Shown one piece after another: positions 9,649 to 18,700 of a DNA stretch of 64,000 nt; position 1 is the stretch's first letter, and each line of letters starts with the position of its first letter. This DNA is from Thioclava sediminum (GTDB taxonomy: Bacteria; Pseudomonadota; Alphaproteobacteria; Rhodobacterales; Rhodobacteraceae). The notes under the pieces are model-generated. The model searched no databases and was not told the DNA's origin. It saw nothing but the letters and a program-made list of their open reading frames with translations. Both the position numbers and the translations under genes were made by a program. The stretch covers positions 186,001 through 250,000 of the forward strand of contig NZ_MPZV01000003.1 of assembly GCF_002020355.1 (NCBI RefSeq), written 5' to 3'.

Positions 9649-9972
9649 TCACTCTTCGTCGTCGTCGCCGAAGCGGGCGTCGTCGTCATATTCGTCTTCG
9701 CCCTCGCCGACATATTTCGCCGACAGCGCAATCGAATGACCGTCATGGGTCGGGTCCATGACCACGTCGGAGGGCAATTCGCCCCGCATCCAGTCGCGGA
9801 TTTCGTCGCGCGCGTCGGCCGGCTCCTGTTCGGTCAGCTCGGCGATATACCGGATGAAGGCCTTCTGATCGCCGTCGATCTCGTCAAGTTCGGCCTCGTC
9901 GGCTTCGGGCCATTTGTCCACGATCGCCTCGTAAAATGCCGCCCAGTTTTCCTCGATATGGTGCCATTTCAT
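9649..9972 (-). CDS. CsbD-like small acidic protein
   Basis: A 107-residue cytoplasmic protein. The first 60 residues (MKWHHIEENWAAFYEAIVDK and following) follow the spacing of the CsbD stress-response family: W-x2-IE-x-NW, then D-x-L/I-D-x-I-x-G and a helix ending in I/V-x-x-W. The C-terminal 25 residues are very acidic, ending EDEYDDDARFGDDDEE. The family is induced by general stress in other bacteria, but its molecular role is unknown. It is monocistronic as far as visible. The match is by pattern, not by search. Confidence 0.6.
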   Translation of the reverse strand: MKWHHIEENWAAFYEAIVDKWPEADEAELDEIDGDQKAFIRYIAELTEQEPADARDEIRDWMRGELPSDVVMDPTHDGHSIALSAKYVGEGEDEYDDDARFGDDDEE

Positions 9973-10105
9973 CGCTTTTGATCCTTTTCTTCGCGGCTCG
10001 TCTCACGGGCGACCCTATGTCTGAGAAAGGGACGCCCGGGGGGCTTTGCAAGGCACAAGGCAAAGATACCTCGCACGGTTCCATATCGTGATCAGATCCG
10101 CGAGG

Positions 10106-10225
10106 TTACCTGAACCAGCCCTGCACCGAGCGCGCACCGCCAGAGATGTCGTCGCCCACACCGGCCACCGTGTTGCAGCCTGCCAATGCCGCAGCGACTG
10201 CTGCCAGAAGGATGAGTTTTTTCAT
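10106..10225 (-). CDS. Entericidin-type small lipoprotein
   Basis: A 39-residue protein, MKKLILLAAVAAALAGCNTV and onwards, with a lysine pair, a hydrophobic core and the lipobox LAGC (Cys17). The mature part is a short Gly-rich tail of about 23 residues (VGDDISGGARSVQ). This is the layout of the EcnA/EcnB entericidin family, small membrane lipoproteins of uncertain role. The ATG overlaps the stop of the upstream solute-binding-protein gene by 4 bp, so it is translationally coupled to it. No strong terminator follows. Confidence 0.8.
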   Translation of the reverse strand: MKKLILLAAVAAALAGCNTVAGVGDDISGGARSVQGWFR

Positions 10226-12048
10226 TGTCCTGCCTCTTGATACCACCAGACATCGGGTTGGAAACCCGGCCATGCCCCGTATAGCGGGGTCTTCTCAGGG
10301 TAGTGAAGCTGCTTGATATGGGCGATGCGGTCAACCGGGGCATACCAGATCGGGATGACATAGCGACCTGCAGTCAACACTCGGTCGAGCGCATGGGTCG
10401 CGGCGACGAAATCCTCGTGGCTTTTCGCATCGAGCATGGCCTTGACCATCGCCTCGGCAGCGGGGGAGTTCATGCCCATCCAATTGCGCGAGCCGGGCTG
10501 TTTCACGCCTTTCGAGCCCCAATAGAGGTTCTGCTCGTTGCCGGGCGACAGCGACAGCGCGCGCCAGTACCATGCCATGTCGAAATCATAGGCGTTGGTG
10601 CGCTGCGTATATTGCGCGTCGTCGATCACGGTCACTTTCGGGAAGATGCCCAGCTTTTTGAGCGCCTCGGTGTAGATATCGACGATGCTCTGCGTTTCGG
10701 CAGCGCCTTGCTGCAGCACGATCTCGAAGGTGAAGGGCTTGCCGTCCTTCTTGAGCACACCATCGCTATCGACCTGCCAGCCCGCGTCTTCCAGCAGCTT
10801 CGCCGCGGCGCGCATGTTCTTGCGATTGCGCACGCCACCATCCGAGGTCGGCAGCGTATAGCCGTCAATCGTGCCGGGCGGGAGCTGATCGGCGAAAGGC
10901 TCCAGCAGGGCTTTGACCTTGTCCGCTGCGGGGCCGTGCTCCATCCCAAGCTCGGAATTCGAGAAATAGGAGGAAATCCGCGGCTCCGCGCCGCCATTGA
11001 TGGTCTTGTTGATGAACTCGAAATTGAACGCGTCGATCATCGCCTGACGCACCCGCCAGTCGGCGAAGACCGGGTTGCGGGTGTTCATCACCAGCCCCTT
11101 GATCCCCGAAGGACGCCCGTTCGGGATCTCCGATTTGATCACGTCGCCCGATTGCACGGCCGGGAAGTTGTAATTGCGGCCCCAGTCGGCGGCGTTCCAT
11201 TCGGTATAGCTGTCGGTCTCGCCGCCCTTGAAGGCCTCGAACACGACCCCGCCATCGCCGAAGTAGTCGTAGCGGATCGTGTCGAAATTGTTCCGGCCCT
11301 TGTTGAAGCCCAGATCCTTGCCCCAGTAATCGGGGTTGCGCTTGAGCTCGATGAATTTGCCGGGATCGACGCGGCCCACGACATAAGGCCCGGACCCGAT
11401 CGGGGCCATGTTGGTGGTCGAGGCGAAGTTATGCCCCTCCCATTGCGCTTTCTCCAGCACCGGGCGCATCCCCATGATCAGCGCCATTTCGCGGTCCTTC
11501 ACCTCGGGTTTGAAGGTGATGCGGACCTTGCGCTCGCCGGTCTTCTCGATCTTCTCGACCTTCGACCAGGCATTCTGGTAGCGCGGATGACCTTCGGTCC
11601 CGAGCGTCTCGTAGGACCAGATCACATCCGCGACCGTCACCGGATTGCCGTCGGAGAACTTGGCCTCGGGGCGCAGGGTGAACTCCACCCAGGTGCGGTC
11701 GGGATCGGTCTCGACCGATTCGGCGAGAAGCCCGTAAAGCGTGAAAGGCTCGTCCATCGAGCGGCCCATCAGCGATTCGGCGACATAGCGGCTGATTCCC
11801 TCTGCGGGACGCCCGTTCAGAATCCACGGGTTAAGCGAATCGAACATGCCGGCCACGCCAAATCTGATCTCGCCGCCCTTGGGCGCGTCGGGATTGGCAT
11901 AGGGCAGGTGGGTAAAGCCGGCCGGAAGTGCAGGCTCTCCATACATTGCAATCGCAGGTTGTGGCTCCGCGGCAGCGATCCCTGTAAATACAGGGGCGAG
12001 CCCGAAAAGCGCCCCGCCGAGTAAATGGAAAAACACCGATCTCGTCAT
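10222..12048 (-). CDS. YejA-type peptide ABC transporter solute-binding protein (SBP family 5)
   Basis: A 608-residue periplasmic binding protein. The start at 12048 gives a signal peptide, MTRSVFFHLLGGALFGLAPV followed by a cleavable-looking IAAAEP. The frame upstream adds 22 unhelpful residues. The mature protein has the SBP_5 hallmarks: APKGGEIRFG at the start, FSDGNPVTVADVIWSYE, GSGPYVVGRVDPGKFIELKR and RVRQAMIDAFNFEFINKTI. Within the family it resembles YejA, which feeds oligopeptides, including microcin C-like compounds, to YejBEF. No permease or ATPase genes are adjacent, so it either uses a distant transporter or these genes lie elsewhere. The downstream entericidin-like gene overlaps its stop. 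Confidence 0.9.
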   Translation of the reverse strand: MTRSVFFHLLGGALFGLAPVFTGIAAAEPQPAIAMYGEPALPAGFTHLPYANPDAPKGGEIRFGVAGMFDSLNPWILNGRPAEGISRYVAESLMGRSMDEPFTLYGLLAESVETDPDRTWVEFTLRPEAKFSDGNPVTVADVIWSYETLGTEGHPRYQNAWSKVEKIEKTGERKVRITFKPEVKDREMALIMGMRPVLEKAQWEGHNFASTTNMAPIGSGPYVVGRVDPGKFIELKRNPDYWGKDLGFNKGRNNFDTIRYDYFGDGGVVFEAFKGGETDSYTEWNAADWGRNYNFPAVQSGDVIKSEIPNGRPSGIKGLVMNTRNPVFADWRVRQAMIDAFNFEFINKTINGGAEPRISSYFSNSELGMEHGPAADKVKALLEPFADQLPPGTIDGYTLPTSDGGVRNRKNMRAAAKLLEDAGWQVDSDGVLKKDGKPFTFEIVLQQGAAETQSIVDIYTEALKKLGIFPKVTVIDDAQYTQRTNAYDFDMAWYWRALSLSPGNEQNLYWGSKGVKQPGSRNWMGMNSPAAEAMVKAMLDAKSHEDFVAATHALDRVLTAGRYVIPIWYAPVDRIAHIKQLHYPEKTPLYGAWPGFQPDVWWYQEAGQ

Positions 12049-12123
12049 GTTAACAATCCCTGCCTTGCCTGCATTTATTGGCGCCAAGCTAGCGAGAGGT
12101 TTGAAACTGCGCAAACTTTTCCC

Positions 12124-12152
12124 TTGGAGAGCGGCGCAGGATTGCTTATAAG
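12124..12152 (+). promoter_or_regulatory. Sigma-70-type promoter for the candidate small RNA
   Basis: TTGGAG (12124-12129), a 17-base spacer, then TATAAG (12147-12152). Spacing is optimal and transcription would begin near 12159. It faces away from the YejA-type gene and there is no open reading frame before the terminator at 12205-12235. This is motif reading only. Confidence 0.5.
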
Positions 12153-12158
12153 GGATGC

Positions 12159-12235
12159 ACTGCTCGATAGGTTTCTTGCCTGTATGAAACCTGCCTCATG
12201 ACTTGACGCCCGCCCTAGCGCGGGCGTCTTTTTTT
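12159..12235 (+). ncRNA. Candidate trans-acting small RNA or bdhA leader (about 77 nt)
   Basis: Between the predicted promoter and a textbook terminator lies about 77 nt with no usable ORF. The RNA would form a 5' hairpin, AGGTTTC (12169-12175) with GAAACCT (12186-12192) around a 10-nt loop TTGCCTGTAT. A single-stranded linker (GCCTCATGACTT) follows, then the terminator hairpin with a 7-U tail. This hairpin-linker-terminator-U-tail plan is typical of Hfq-dependent sRNAs. The alternative is an attenuated leader of 3-hydroxybutyrate dehydrogenase, whose ATG is 131 bp further on. No family name is recognised. Confidence 0.5.
12205..12235 (+). terminator. Rho-independent terminator of the candidate sRNA
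   Basis: A perfect 9-bp stem, GACGCCCGC (12205-12213) with GCGGGCGTC (12220-12228), 6-nt loop CCTAGC, immediately followed by seven T (12229-12235). It is a strong intrinsic terminator for plus-strand transcription. No coding gene ends upstream of it on this strand, which is what points to an sRNA or an attenuator. Confidence 0.85.
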
Positions 12236-12366
12236 ACGTCATTCCCCATGAAAACAAGGTCCTCACCGCGATATCACGCGGTATTGCGCTTGCAGCATGG
12301 CGTTCGCAGGCGCGGCACGGCATGATCCCGGCGAATCCGTAACTTATCGCCACCGAAGGAGAGAAC

Positions 12367-13140
12367 ATGTCGCTTCAGGGAAAAACCGCCGTCATTACCG
12401 GGTCGAATTCCGGGATCGGTCTCGGGGTCGCGCGCGAACTGGCGCGGGCCGGTGCCGATGTCGTCATCAACTCCTTCACCGATCGCGATGAGGACCACCA
12501 GCTCGCCGCCGATATCGCAAAGGAATTCGGCGTCACCGCACGCTACATCAAGGCCGATCTGTCGAAAGGCGCCGAGGCGCGCGCGCTGATCGAGCAGGCG
12601 GGCAAATGCGATATCCTCGTGAACAACGCAGGTATCCAGCACGTCTCGCCGATCGAGGACTTCCCGGTCGAGAAGTGGGACGCGATCATCGCGATCATGC
12701 TGACCTCGGCTTTCCACACCACGGCTGTCGCGCTGCCGATGATGCGCAAGGCGGGCTGGGGCCGGGTGGTCAACATCGCCTCCGCGCATGGTCTGACCGC
12801 GTCGCCCTATAAATCGGCCTATGTCTCGGCGAAGCACGGCGTTGTGGGCCTGACCAAGGTCACCGCGCTCGAGACCGCGAAGGAAGACATCACCGTCAAC
12901 GCGATCTGCCCGGGTTATGTGAAGACCCCGCTGGTCGAGGCGCAAATCCCCGACACGGCGAAGGAATACAACATGACCGAGGAAGAAGTGATCGAGAAGG
13001 TCATCCTCGCGCGTCAGCCCTCGAAGGAATTCGCGACGGTGGAGCAGATCGGCGGCACCGCCGTGTTCCTGTGCTCGGATGCGGCTGCGCAGATCACCGG
13101 GACGACGATCTCGGTCGATGGCGGCTGGACTGCGCTGTAA
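12367..13140 (+). CDS. bdhA: D-3-hydroxybutyrate dehydrogenase (SDR family)
   Basis: Interconverts D-3-hydroxybutyrate and acetoacetate with NAD(H), linking polyhydroxybutyrate turnover to acetyl-CoA. The 257-residue protein has the classical SDR cofactor motif TGSNSGIGLG (11-20), NNAG, and the catalytic triad S139, Y152, K156 (YVSAK). The segment NIASAHGLTASPYKSAY, the QIPDTAKEYN loop and the ending ISVDGGWTAL are characteristic of bacterial 3-hydroxybutyrate dehydrogenases. A GAAGGAGAG ribosome-binding site precedes the ATG. It is preceded by the candidate sRNA/terminator and followed by a hairpin shared with the convergent response-regulator gene. Confidence 0.93.
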   Translation: MSLQGKTAVITGSNSGIGLGVARELARAGADVVINSFTDRDEDHQLAADIAKEFGVTARYIKADLSKGAEARALIEQAGKCDILVNNAGIQHVSPIEDFPVEKWDAIIAIMLTSAFHTTAVALPMMRKAGWGRVVNIASAHGLTASPYKSAYVSAKHGVVGLTKVTALETAKEDITVNAICPGYVKTPLVEAQIPDTAKEYNMTEEEVIEKVILARQPSKEFATVEQIGGTAVFLCSDAAAQITGTTISVDGGWTAL

Positions 13141-13154
13141 TCGGAAAACCCTCT

Positions 13155-13176
13155 GGCGGAGCGGGAACGCTCCGCC
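13155..13176. terminator. Hairpin between convergent bdhA and the response-regulator gene
   Basis: A perfect 9-bp stem, GGCGGAGCG (13155-13163) with CGCTCCGCC (13168-13176), closed by the stable tetraloop GGAA. It lies between the two stop codons. On the minus strand it is followed after a few bases by TTTT; on the plus strand there is no U tract. It probably ends or stabilises both transcripts. Confidence 0.5.
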
Positions 13177-13179
13177 GGA

Positions 13180-13842
13180 TCAATAGGGGCGTGACGAGAG
13201 CGCGCGCTCATGCGCCTGTCGATGGGCGATCACGGCCTCCAGGCGGTTCTTCACCCCGTATTTCTGCATGATATTCGTCATGTAGAACTTCACCGTCTTC
13301 TCGCTGATCGCGAGGCGCGTGGCGATTTCGCGGTTGGTCTTGCCGCGTTCCAGCTCCCGCAGAACCTGCATTTCGCGATGGGTGAGGTTCTCGCTCTCGG
13401 ATTTCTCCTGACCCGAGAGCGCCGCCTGCAGCAGCGCCGCCGCGAAGCTGGGCGAGACGAAGGTGCCGCCATGCAGGATCGCGTCGATTGCGGCCTGCAG
13501 TTCTGAGACGCCCACGCCCTTGAGAATATAGCCCTTCGCGCCCGCGCTCATCGCTTCGATCGCGGTTGCAGGCTCGTCGCAGGCGGTCAGCAGGATGCAT
13601 TGCATGGACGGGTCATGGTCGATGATCTTGCGCAGCGCGTTCAGCCCGCCGCCGGGCATGCTGAGATCGAGGATCATCACGTCCGGCCTGCGCGTTCGGG
13701 CAAGCTCGATCGCGTCGATGGCGGAACTGCCCTGATCGATCACGTCGATCCCGAGCGCGTCTTGCAGGACGGCACACAGCCCCTGCCGGAAAATTGGATG
13801 GTCATCGACAATACAAGCCGTCGTCGGCACGAAATCAGACAT
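13180..13842 (-). CDS. NarL/FixJ-family response regulator (receiver + LuxR-type HTH)
   Basis: A 220-residue two-component response regulator. The receiver domain (residues about 8-125) has acidic pair D13/D14, phospho-acceptor D59 (MILDLSMPGGG) and the conserved lysine in KGYILKGVG. The C-terminal LuxR-type helix-turn-helix is LTHREMQVLRELERGKTNRE followed by IATRLAISEKTVKFYMTNIM. The start at 13842 (MSDFVPTTACIVDDHP) is chosen because the 18 extra upstream codons do not resemble the family. The cognate kinase is encoded upstream on the same strand, 197 bp away. Divergent secreted-peroxidase genes beyond the kinase are plausible targets, but this is inference from position. Confidence 0.93.
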   Translation of the reverse strand: MSDFVPTTACIVDDHPIFRQGLCAVLQDALGIDVIDQGSSAIDAIELARTRRPDVMILDLSMPGGGLNALRKIIDHDPSMQCILLTACDEPATAIEAMSAGAKGYILKGVGVSELQAAIDAILHGGTFVSPSFAAALLQAALSGQEKSESENLTHREMQVLRELERGKTNREIATRLAISEKTVKFYMTNIMQKYGVKNRLEAVIAHRQAHERALSSRPY

Positions 13843-14000
13843 GGAAATACCCCTTAAACGATCCCGCGACCGCGTTCCCCAACGCGCGACGGCCATGCCG
13901 TCCGGAATGCCGCGAAATCCGTCTTCCCCCGGACCATTAGAATGAAGGTGTCCTGAATAAACACAATAAAGAAAGACGCTTACAGAATAGTCCGATCTGG

Positions 14001-14020
14001 CTATCGCTATAGACCGATAG
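14001..14020. promoter_or_regulatory. Inverted repeat upstream of the response-regulator gene
   Basis: CTATCG (14001-14006), an 8-base spacer, CGATAG (14015-14020), within the AT-richer 13843-14039 gap between kinase and regulator genes. It has the symmetry of a binding site for a dimeric LuxR-type regulator and could mediate autoregulation. There is no direct evidence. Apart from this element the gap appears empty. Confidence 0.35.
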
Positions 14021-14039
14021 GATTACGTTCGCGTCACCT

Positions 14040-15524
14040 TTAGGGCGCGTCTGGATCGAGTGGGATGCGGCAAACCACCTCCGCGCCTTGCGGCTCGAGA
14101 CGCCGGAATTCGAGCGTTCCGCCAAGCGATTGCGCCCGGAATTGCATCCCCGGCAGACCAAGCCCACCCTCGCGGTATTCGCGCTCTTGCTCGATGGTGT
14201 GGCCGGGGGCCGGGCCACTGTCGGAGATGCGCAGGACGAATGAGCCATCTTCTTGATAGGTTTCAATTTTCTGGCTTGAGCCGGGCGCGTGACGCGCGGC
14301 GTTTGCGAGGGCTTCCTGCACGATCCGCCCCAAGGTGCGCCGCGTCGTCTCGGTCAGCTCCGGCGCGTTCGGCGCAAGCGCGAGTGTGACCTGCGCTCCG
14401 CTGCGTCGGCCATGGTCCGTGGCGAGCGTTTCGATCAGCGCGGCAAGCGTCGGCGCGGCGTCGAATTGCGGCGCGACCAATCCGCCCGAGATGGCACGGA
14501 TTTCCTCCATCGTCTTGCGCGCGACTTTCTTGATTTCCGAGACAATCCCGGCTGCTTTCGGCTCATCGGTCGCACCGGGGGAACGAATCATATGCTCCAG
14601 CCGGTCGATCTCCAGCACCAGATAGGACAGTAGCTGGCACGCCCCGTCATGCAGGTCCGCCCCGATGCGTCGTTTCGCGCGCTCGTCGATATTGGCGGCG
14701 TTCTGGGCTGCCTCGGCAATCGAGCGGTGCAATTGCGAATTGCCCAGCAGCAGCCGCTCGCGCTCGGCGAACTGACGGCGCAGCTCGACGGTCTGGCGCT
14801 CGATCGTCAGGCTGCCGCGCCGCACGATCAGGAACAGCATGGTGAAGACGATCATCGCGAGCGGGCCGACGAAGAGCCAGGTCGTCTTGGCGGAGGTCAG
14901 CAGCGCACCCCGGACCACGTCGGCATTCTGGTAGAACTCTCCCACGGCGAGGACCGTGCCCGTCTCCAGATCGCGCAACGGCGCGTAAATCTCGTAGAGC
15001 TGCACGCCCAGCGCGCGTTCGGCATCATGGGCGGCGTCCTCCAGATCGGGAAAGCGCCCGAAGACCTTCCCCTCGAGCGCCTCGAAAATCTCGTCGTCGG
15101 GCAGGACGTGGCCATGCCCGGTCTCGGGCGCGAAGACCAGCTTGCCTTCGCGGCTCCAGATCTTGATGGCGAGGAAATTGCCCTGTTTGCGAAACCCCTC
15201 CGCGAGCGCATCCAGGGCTGCGAAATCCTCCGGGAGCAGGGCCTCCGATCGGCCCAGCGCCTGCACGTGGGGCTGCAAGAGGTTCTGCATGTAGAAGGCG
15301 GCGGTGTCGGCAGAGGCATCGAGCAGCCGCGTCGTCGCACGGTTGTTGATCCAGTACGCGAGGGAGGCGAGCAGGAGGCTCAGCACCAGCCCAAGCCCCA
15401 CGAGAAACTGCAGCGACAGCGAAAACCCCAGAAACCAGCGCAACGGGTTTCGCACCGTCTGCACCGCGTCCGGGGCCCCCAACCCCCCGACCTTGGTCGC
15501 ATCGCTCTTAGACCTTTGTCCCAT
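14040..15524 (-). CDS. Membrane sensor histidine kinase, NarX/DegS type (HisKA_3)
   Basis: A 494-residue kinase. A transmembrane helix at about residues 27-55 (WFLGFSLSLQFLVGLGLVLS) and a second at about 212-236 enclose an extracytoplasmic sensor region of about 155 residues with no recognised fold, possibly PAS/Cache-like (IKIWSREGKLVFAPETG). The dimerisation/phosphoacceptor region contains RIGADLHDGACQLL with H292. The ATPase has an N-box in QEALANAARHA and the G-box EGGLGLPGM. The start MGQRSKSD at 15524 is preferred over an Arg-rich upstream extension. It forms a pair with the downstream regulator and is divergent from the RTX peroxidase gene across 254 bp. The signal sensed is unknown. 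Confidence 0.9.
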   Translation of the reverse strand: MGQRSKSDATKVGGLGAPDAVQTVRNPLRWFLGFSLSLQFLVGLGLVLSLLLASLAYWINNRATTRLLDASADTAAFYMQNLLQPHVQALGRSEALLPEDFAALDALAEGFRKQGNFLAIKIWSREGKLVFAPETGHGHVLPDDEIFEALEGKVFGRFPDLEDAAHDAERALGVQLYEIYAPLRDLETGTVLAVGEFYQNADVVRGALLTSAKTTWLFVGPLAMIVFTMLFLIVRRGSLTIERQTVELRRQFAERERLLLGNSQLHRSIAEAAQNAANIDERAKRRIGADLHDGACQLLSYLVLEIDRLEHMIRSPGATDEPKAAGIVSEIKKVARKTMEEIRAISGGLVAPQFDAAPTLAALIETLATDHGRRSGAQVTLALAPNAPELTETTRRTLGRIVQEALANAARHAPGSSQKIETYQEDGSFVLRISDSGPAPGHTIEQEREYREGGLGLPGMQFRAQSLGGTLEFRRLEPQGAEVVCRIPLDPDAP

Positions 15525-15778
15525 AGTCCCTTGCGTCCTTTGGCGAGGAGCGTCCCCGACCATAGGGGAAAATCTCGTTCGACCTAAGACAATTTTCGCC
15601 CCCTCGATTTGCTGGCCTGATGGAAGGCAGGAAAAAGCGCCGTGCTTGTGGGGGGTGACGGCGCGAGACGTGACACAGGGGTAAGTGCCGTCTCGTACAG
15701 CCTCCTGATGAGCCAAGCACCGGCGATGGGTGTGACACGGGACCGCGATGCGGCCCGATTTGGTCTTAGGGGGCTGAC
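15525..15778. promoter_or_regulatory. Divergent intergenic region between the sensor kinase and RTX peroxidase genes
   Basis: 254 bp with no supported ORF. It must hold the promoters of both divergent transcripts. Visible elements are an inverted repeat AAAAT (15569-15573)/ATTTT (15592-15596), flanked by GGGG on the left and CGCCCC on the right, and a small palindrome CCGC-GAT-GCGG (15743-15753). An AGGGGG ribosome-binding site lies just before the peroxidase ATG. I see no convincing -35/-10 pair. Confidence 0.4.
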
Positions 15779-18700
15779 ATGACGATCAAACTGGCCGGAG
15801 CCGATCTCGACTATCTGCTGCAACAAGCAAATATCCTGAACGATTATTCGCGACTGACGAGCGCGCTCGACCCGAACGGGGTGCGCGAAGTGTCGGGCTA
15901 TAACAACAACCTCGCGGGCGGCTATACCGTCGGCGCGGATGGCACGATCGTCTGGACCGGCGGCAATGTGCATCCCGATTGGGGGCAGGCCGATACCGAG
16001 TTCCTGCGCATGTTCACCACCAATCACCCGACCGAGCCGGAATACGGCACCTCTTACGCCACCGTGCAGAAGATGTGGGTGACGCTGGTGCTGCCCGACA
16101 GCGAGGGCCGTCTTCCCGACGATCCCGATTATGTCGCAACCTCCAAGCAGGTGCTGGTCGACAACCCGATGTCGATGTCGCCTTCGATGTTCGTGGCCGA
16201 CGCAAATGGCGTGGCTCCCGGCGCGGAGGGTTACATTCCGACCGTCGACGCGATGTCGATGATGGTGGCAATGTCGGATGCGCAGGCCGAATACCAGTTC
16301 GGCACGGACGGTTCGACGCTCGACATTCTCAACAGCTCGGTCGTGGTGGATTCCACCCCGCGCCTGATCTCGCAGCTGATCACCAGCTCGAATGTCGACA
16401 TGACCGATCCGAACTACAACCCGGCAGCCGTGGCCGCGATGAACAATCTGGGCGGCTCGGCCGTGGACGTGTCGAACTCCGTCGTGGGCGACATCACCAC
16501 CGCCTTCATGCCGAACCCCGGCATCCTCGGCGGTGTCACCTATAACGAATGGTTCGTGGCCTTCGGTCAGTTCTTCGATCACGGTCTGGACTTCATCCAG
16601 AAGACCGGCGGCGTGGTGATGATCCCGCTGAGCCCGAACGATCCGCTATGGATTGACCCCGCCGATCCGGCCTATATCCCGGGCGTCTCGAACATGATGA
16701 TGCTGAGCCGGGCGAAACTGTCGAACCCCGATACGGATTTCGACGATCAGGGCAACCTGCTGCCGGGTGTCACGCCGCTCTACAACAACAATACCGGCCT
16801 GATGATCGACCAGAGCCAGACCTACGGCTCGCATGAGGCGGTCAACGTGCTGCTGCGCCAATACGATGCCAATGGCGTCCTCACCGGCAAGCTGATCACC
16901 GGGGCCGAGGACGGGATCGTCCACCGCCCCGATGCGAATGGCAATCTGGTGGAACTCGACGTCTCGATGGGGGCAGCAGTCGCACCCGATGGCACGGAGG
17001 TCACGGGCAAGGACGAGCTGGCGACCTGGGCCGACATGAAGGTCAATGCGGCTCGGATCGGGATCGAACTGGTCGACACGGATGTGCTCGATTGCCCGTG
17101 GATCAACGCAGATGCGATCGGCCGGATGAACTTCACCCCGCAGAGCGATTTCCTCTTCCGCTCGGATCAGAGCATCGCCGATCTCGAAGCGATCGCTTCC
17201 ACGACCGGGATCGAGATCGGGGGCATGACCTACACCTCCTTTGCCGATGTGGCAGCTGCGGGCTATGACCCCTTCGTGCGCTGGACACTGCAGGACGCGA
17301 TGGAGGGCAAATGCGCCGCGGCCGATATCGGCGAGGTGCGCACGACCAATCAGGCGATCCTTCTGGATATCGCGCATGGCGCTTCGCCGGGCGCCGATTT
17401 CCAGGGCAACGAGCTCGACCCGGCGTCGGACCCGAATGCGGGCGCCTTCACCTACGATGACTCGCTTCTGGCCCGTCACAAGGTCTCGGGCGATGGCCGC
17501 GTGAACGAGAACATCACGCTGACCTCGGTGCACCACGTCTTCCACGAAGAGCACAACATTCAGGCGCAAAACGTCATGATGTCGGCGGTCCGCGATGCGA
17601 TCGAAAGCGGCGATATCGACGGGCTGAACGGCACGGATGCGGCGAATGAAGGCTGGCTGGCGGTGGATATCGACCAGATCACCTTCGACAGCTGGGCTGG
17701 CACCGATCTGACCGACGACGCGGCTGTGCAGGCCATCGTCGACAGCCTCACCTGGGATGGCGAGCGCGTCTATCAGGCCGCGCGCATCATCACCGAGAGC
17801 GAATACAACCATATCGCGGTCGACCAATACATGGGCACGCTCTACCCGGCGCTGCCGGAATTCGTGTCCTATTCCGCCGATATCAACCTCAACATCAGCC
17901 TCGAATTCGCGCAGGCCGTGTTCCGTCTGGGCCATTCGCAGCTGCGCGAGACCGTCCAGATCGCGGTGACCGACGAGGCGGGCGTCAATCCGGGCGAGCC
18001 GGGCTACGTGCCGACCTATGTCGAGAAGGGCCTCTTCGACGTCTTCCTCAATCCCGATCAGTTCGACGTCTATGGCGCGTCCGGGATCGCGGCAGGTCTG
18101 CTGACCCAGCAGGGCAACGAGATGGACGAATTCGTCACCGCCGCGCTGCAACAGTCGTTGGTGGGTGTGCCGCTCGATCTGCCCGCGCTGAATATCGCGC
18201 GCGGTCGCGATGTCGGCCTGCCGACGTTGAACGAGCTGCGCATGGAAGTCTTCGACGGGCTGACCCAGAACACCTCGAACAACACCAACGGCTCCGGCAT
18301 CGCGCCCTATCACAGCTGGGAAGATTTCGGGGCGCATCTGCGCACGCCGGAATCGCTGGTGAACTTCATCGCCGCCTATGGGAGGGACGAGGATGGCACG
18401 TTCGGGCTGCAAGCCGCGCGCGACGCCTATCAGGCGGGCACGGGCGAGCTTTACGAAATCCGCGCTGCGGCGCAGGCGATCCTCGATGCCGCAGCCGATG
18501 CCTCCGATCCGCTGCATGACGAAGCGCTGATGTTCATGCGCGGTTCGGGAGAGCCGACCTATACGCCGGGTGTGGGCTGGTCGCTCTCGGGCGGGCAGGG
18601 CGATCAGGGCTTCTGGGATATCGACCTCTGGGTCGGCGGTCTGGCCGAACAGGCGATGTTCGACGGCCCGCTGGGCACCACCTTCAGCTTCATCATGCTG

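Noticed and set aside
13843-14039. Possible small gene between kinase and response-regulator genes
   Set aside because: No ORF with ribosome-binding site of useful length; the AT-richer composition suits a promoter region instead.
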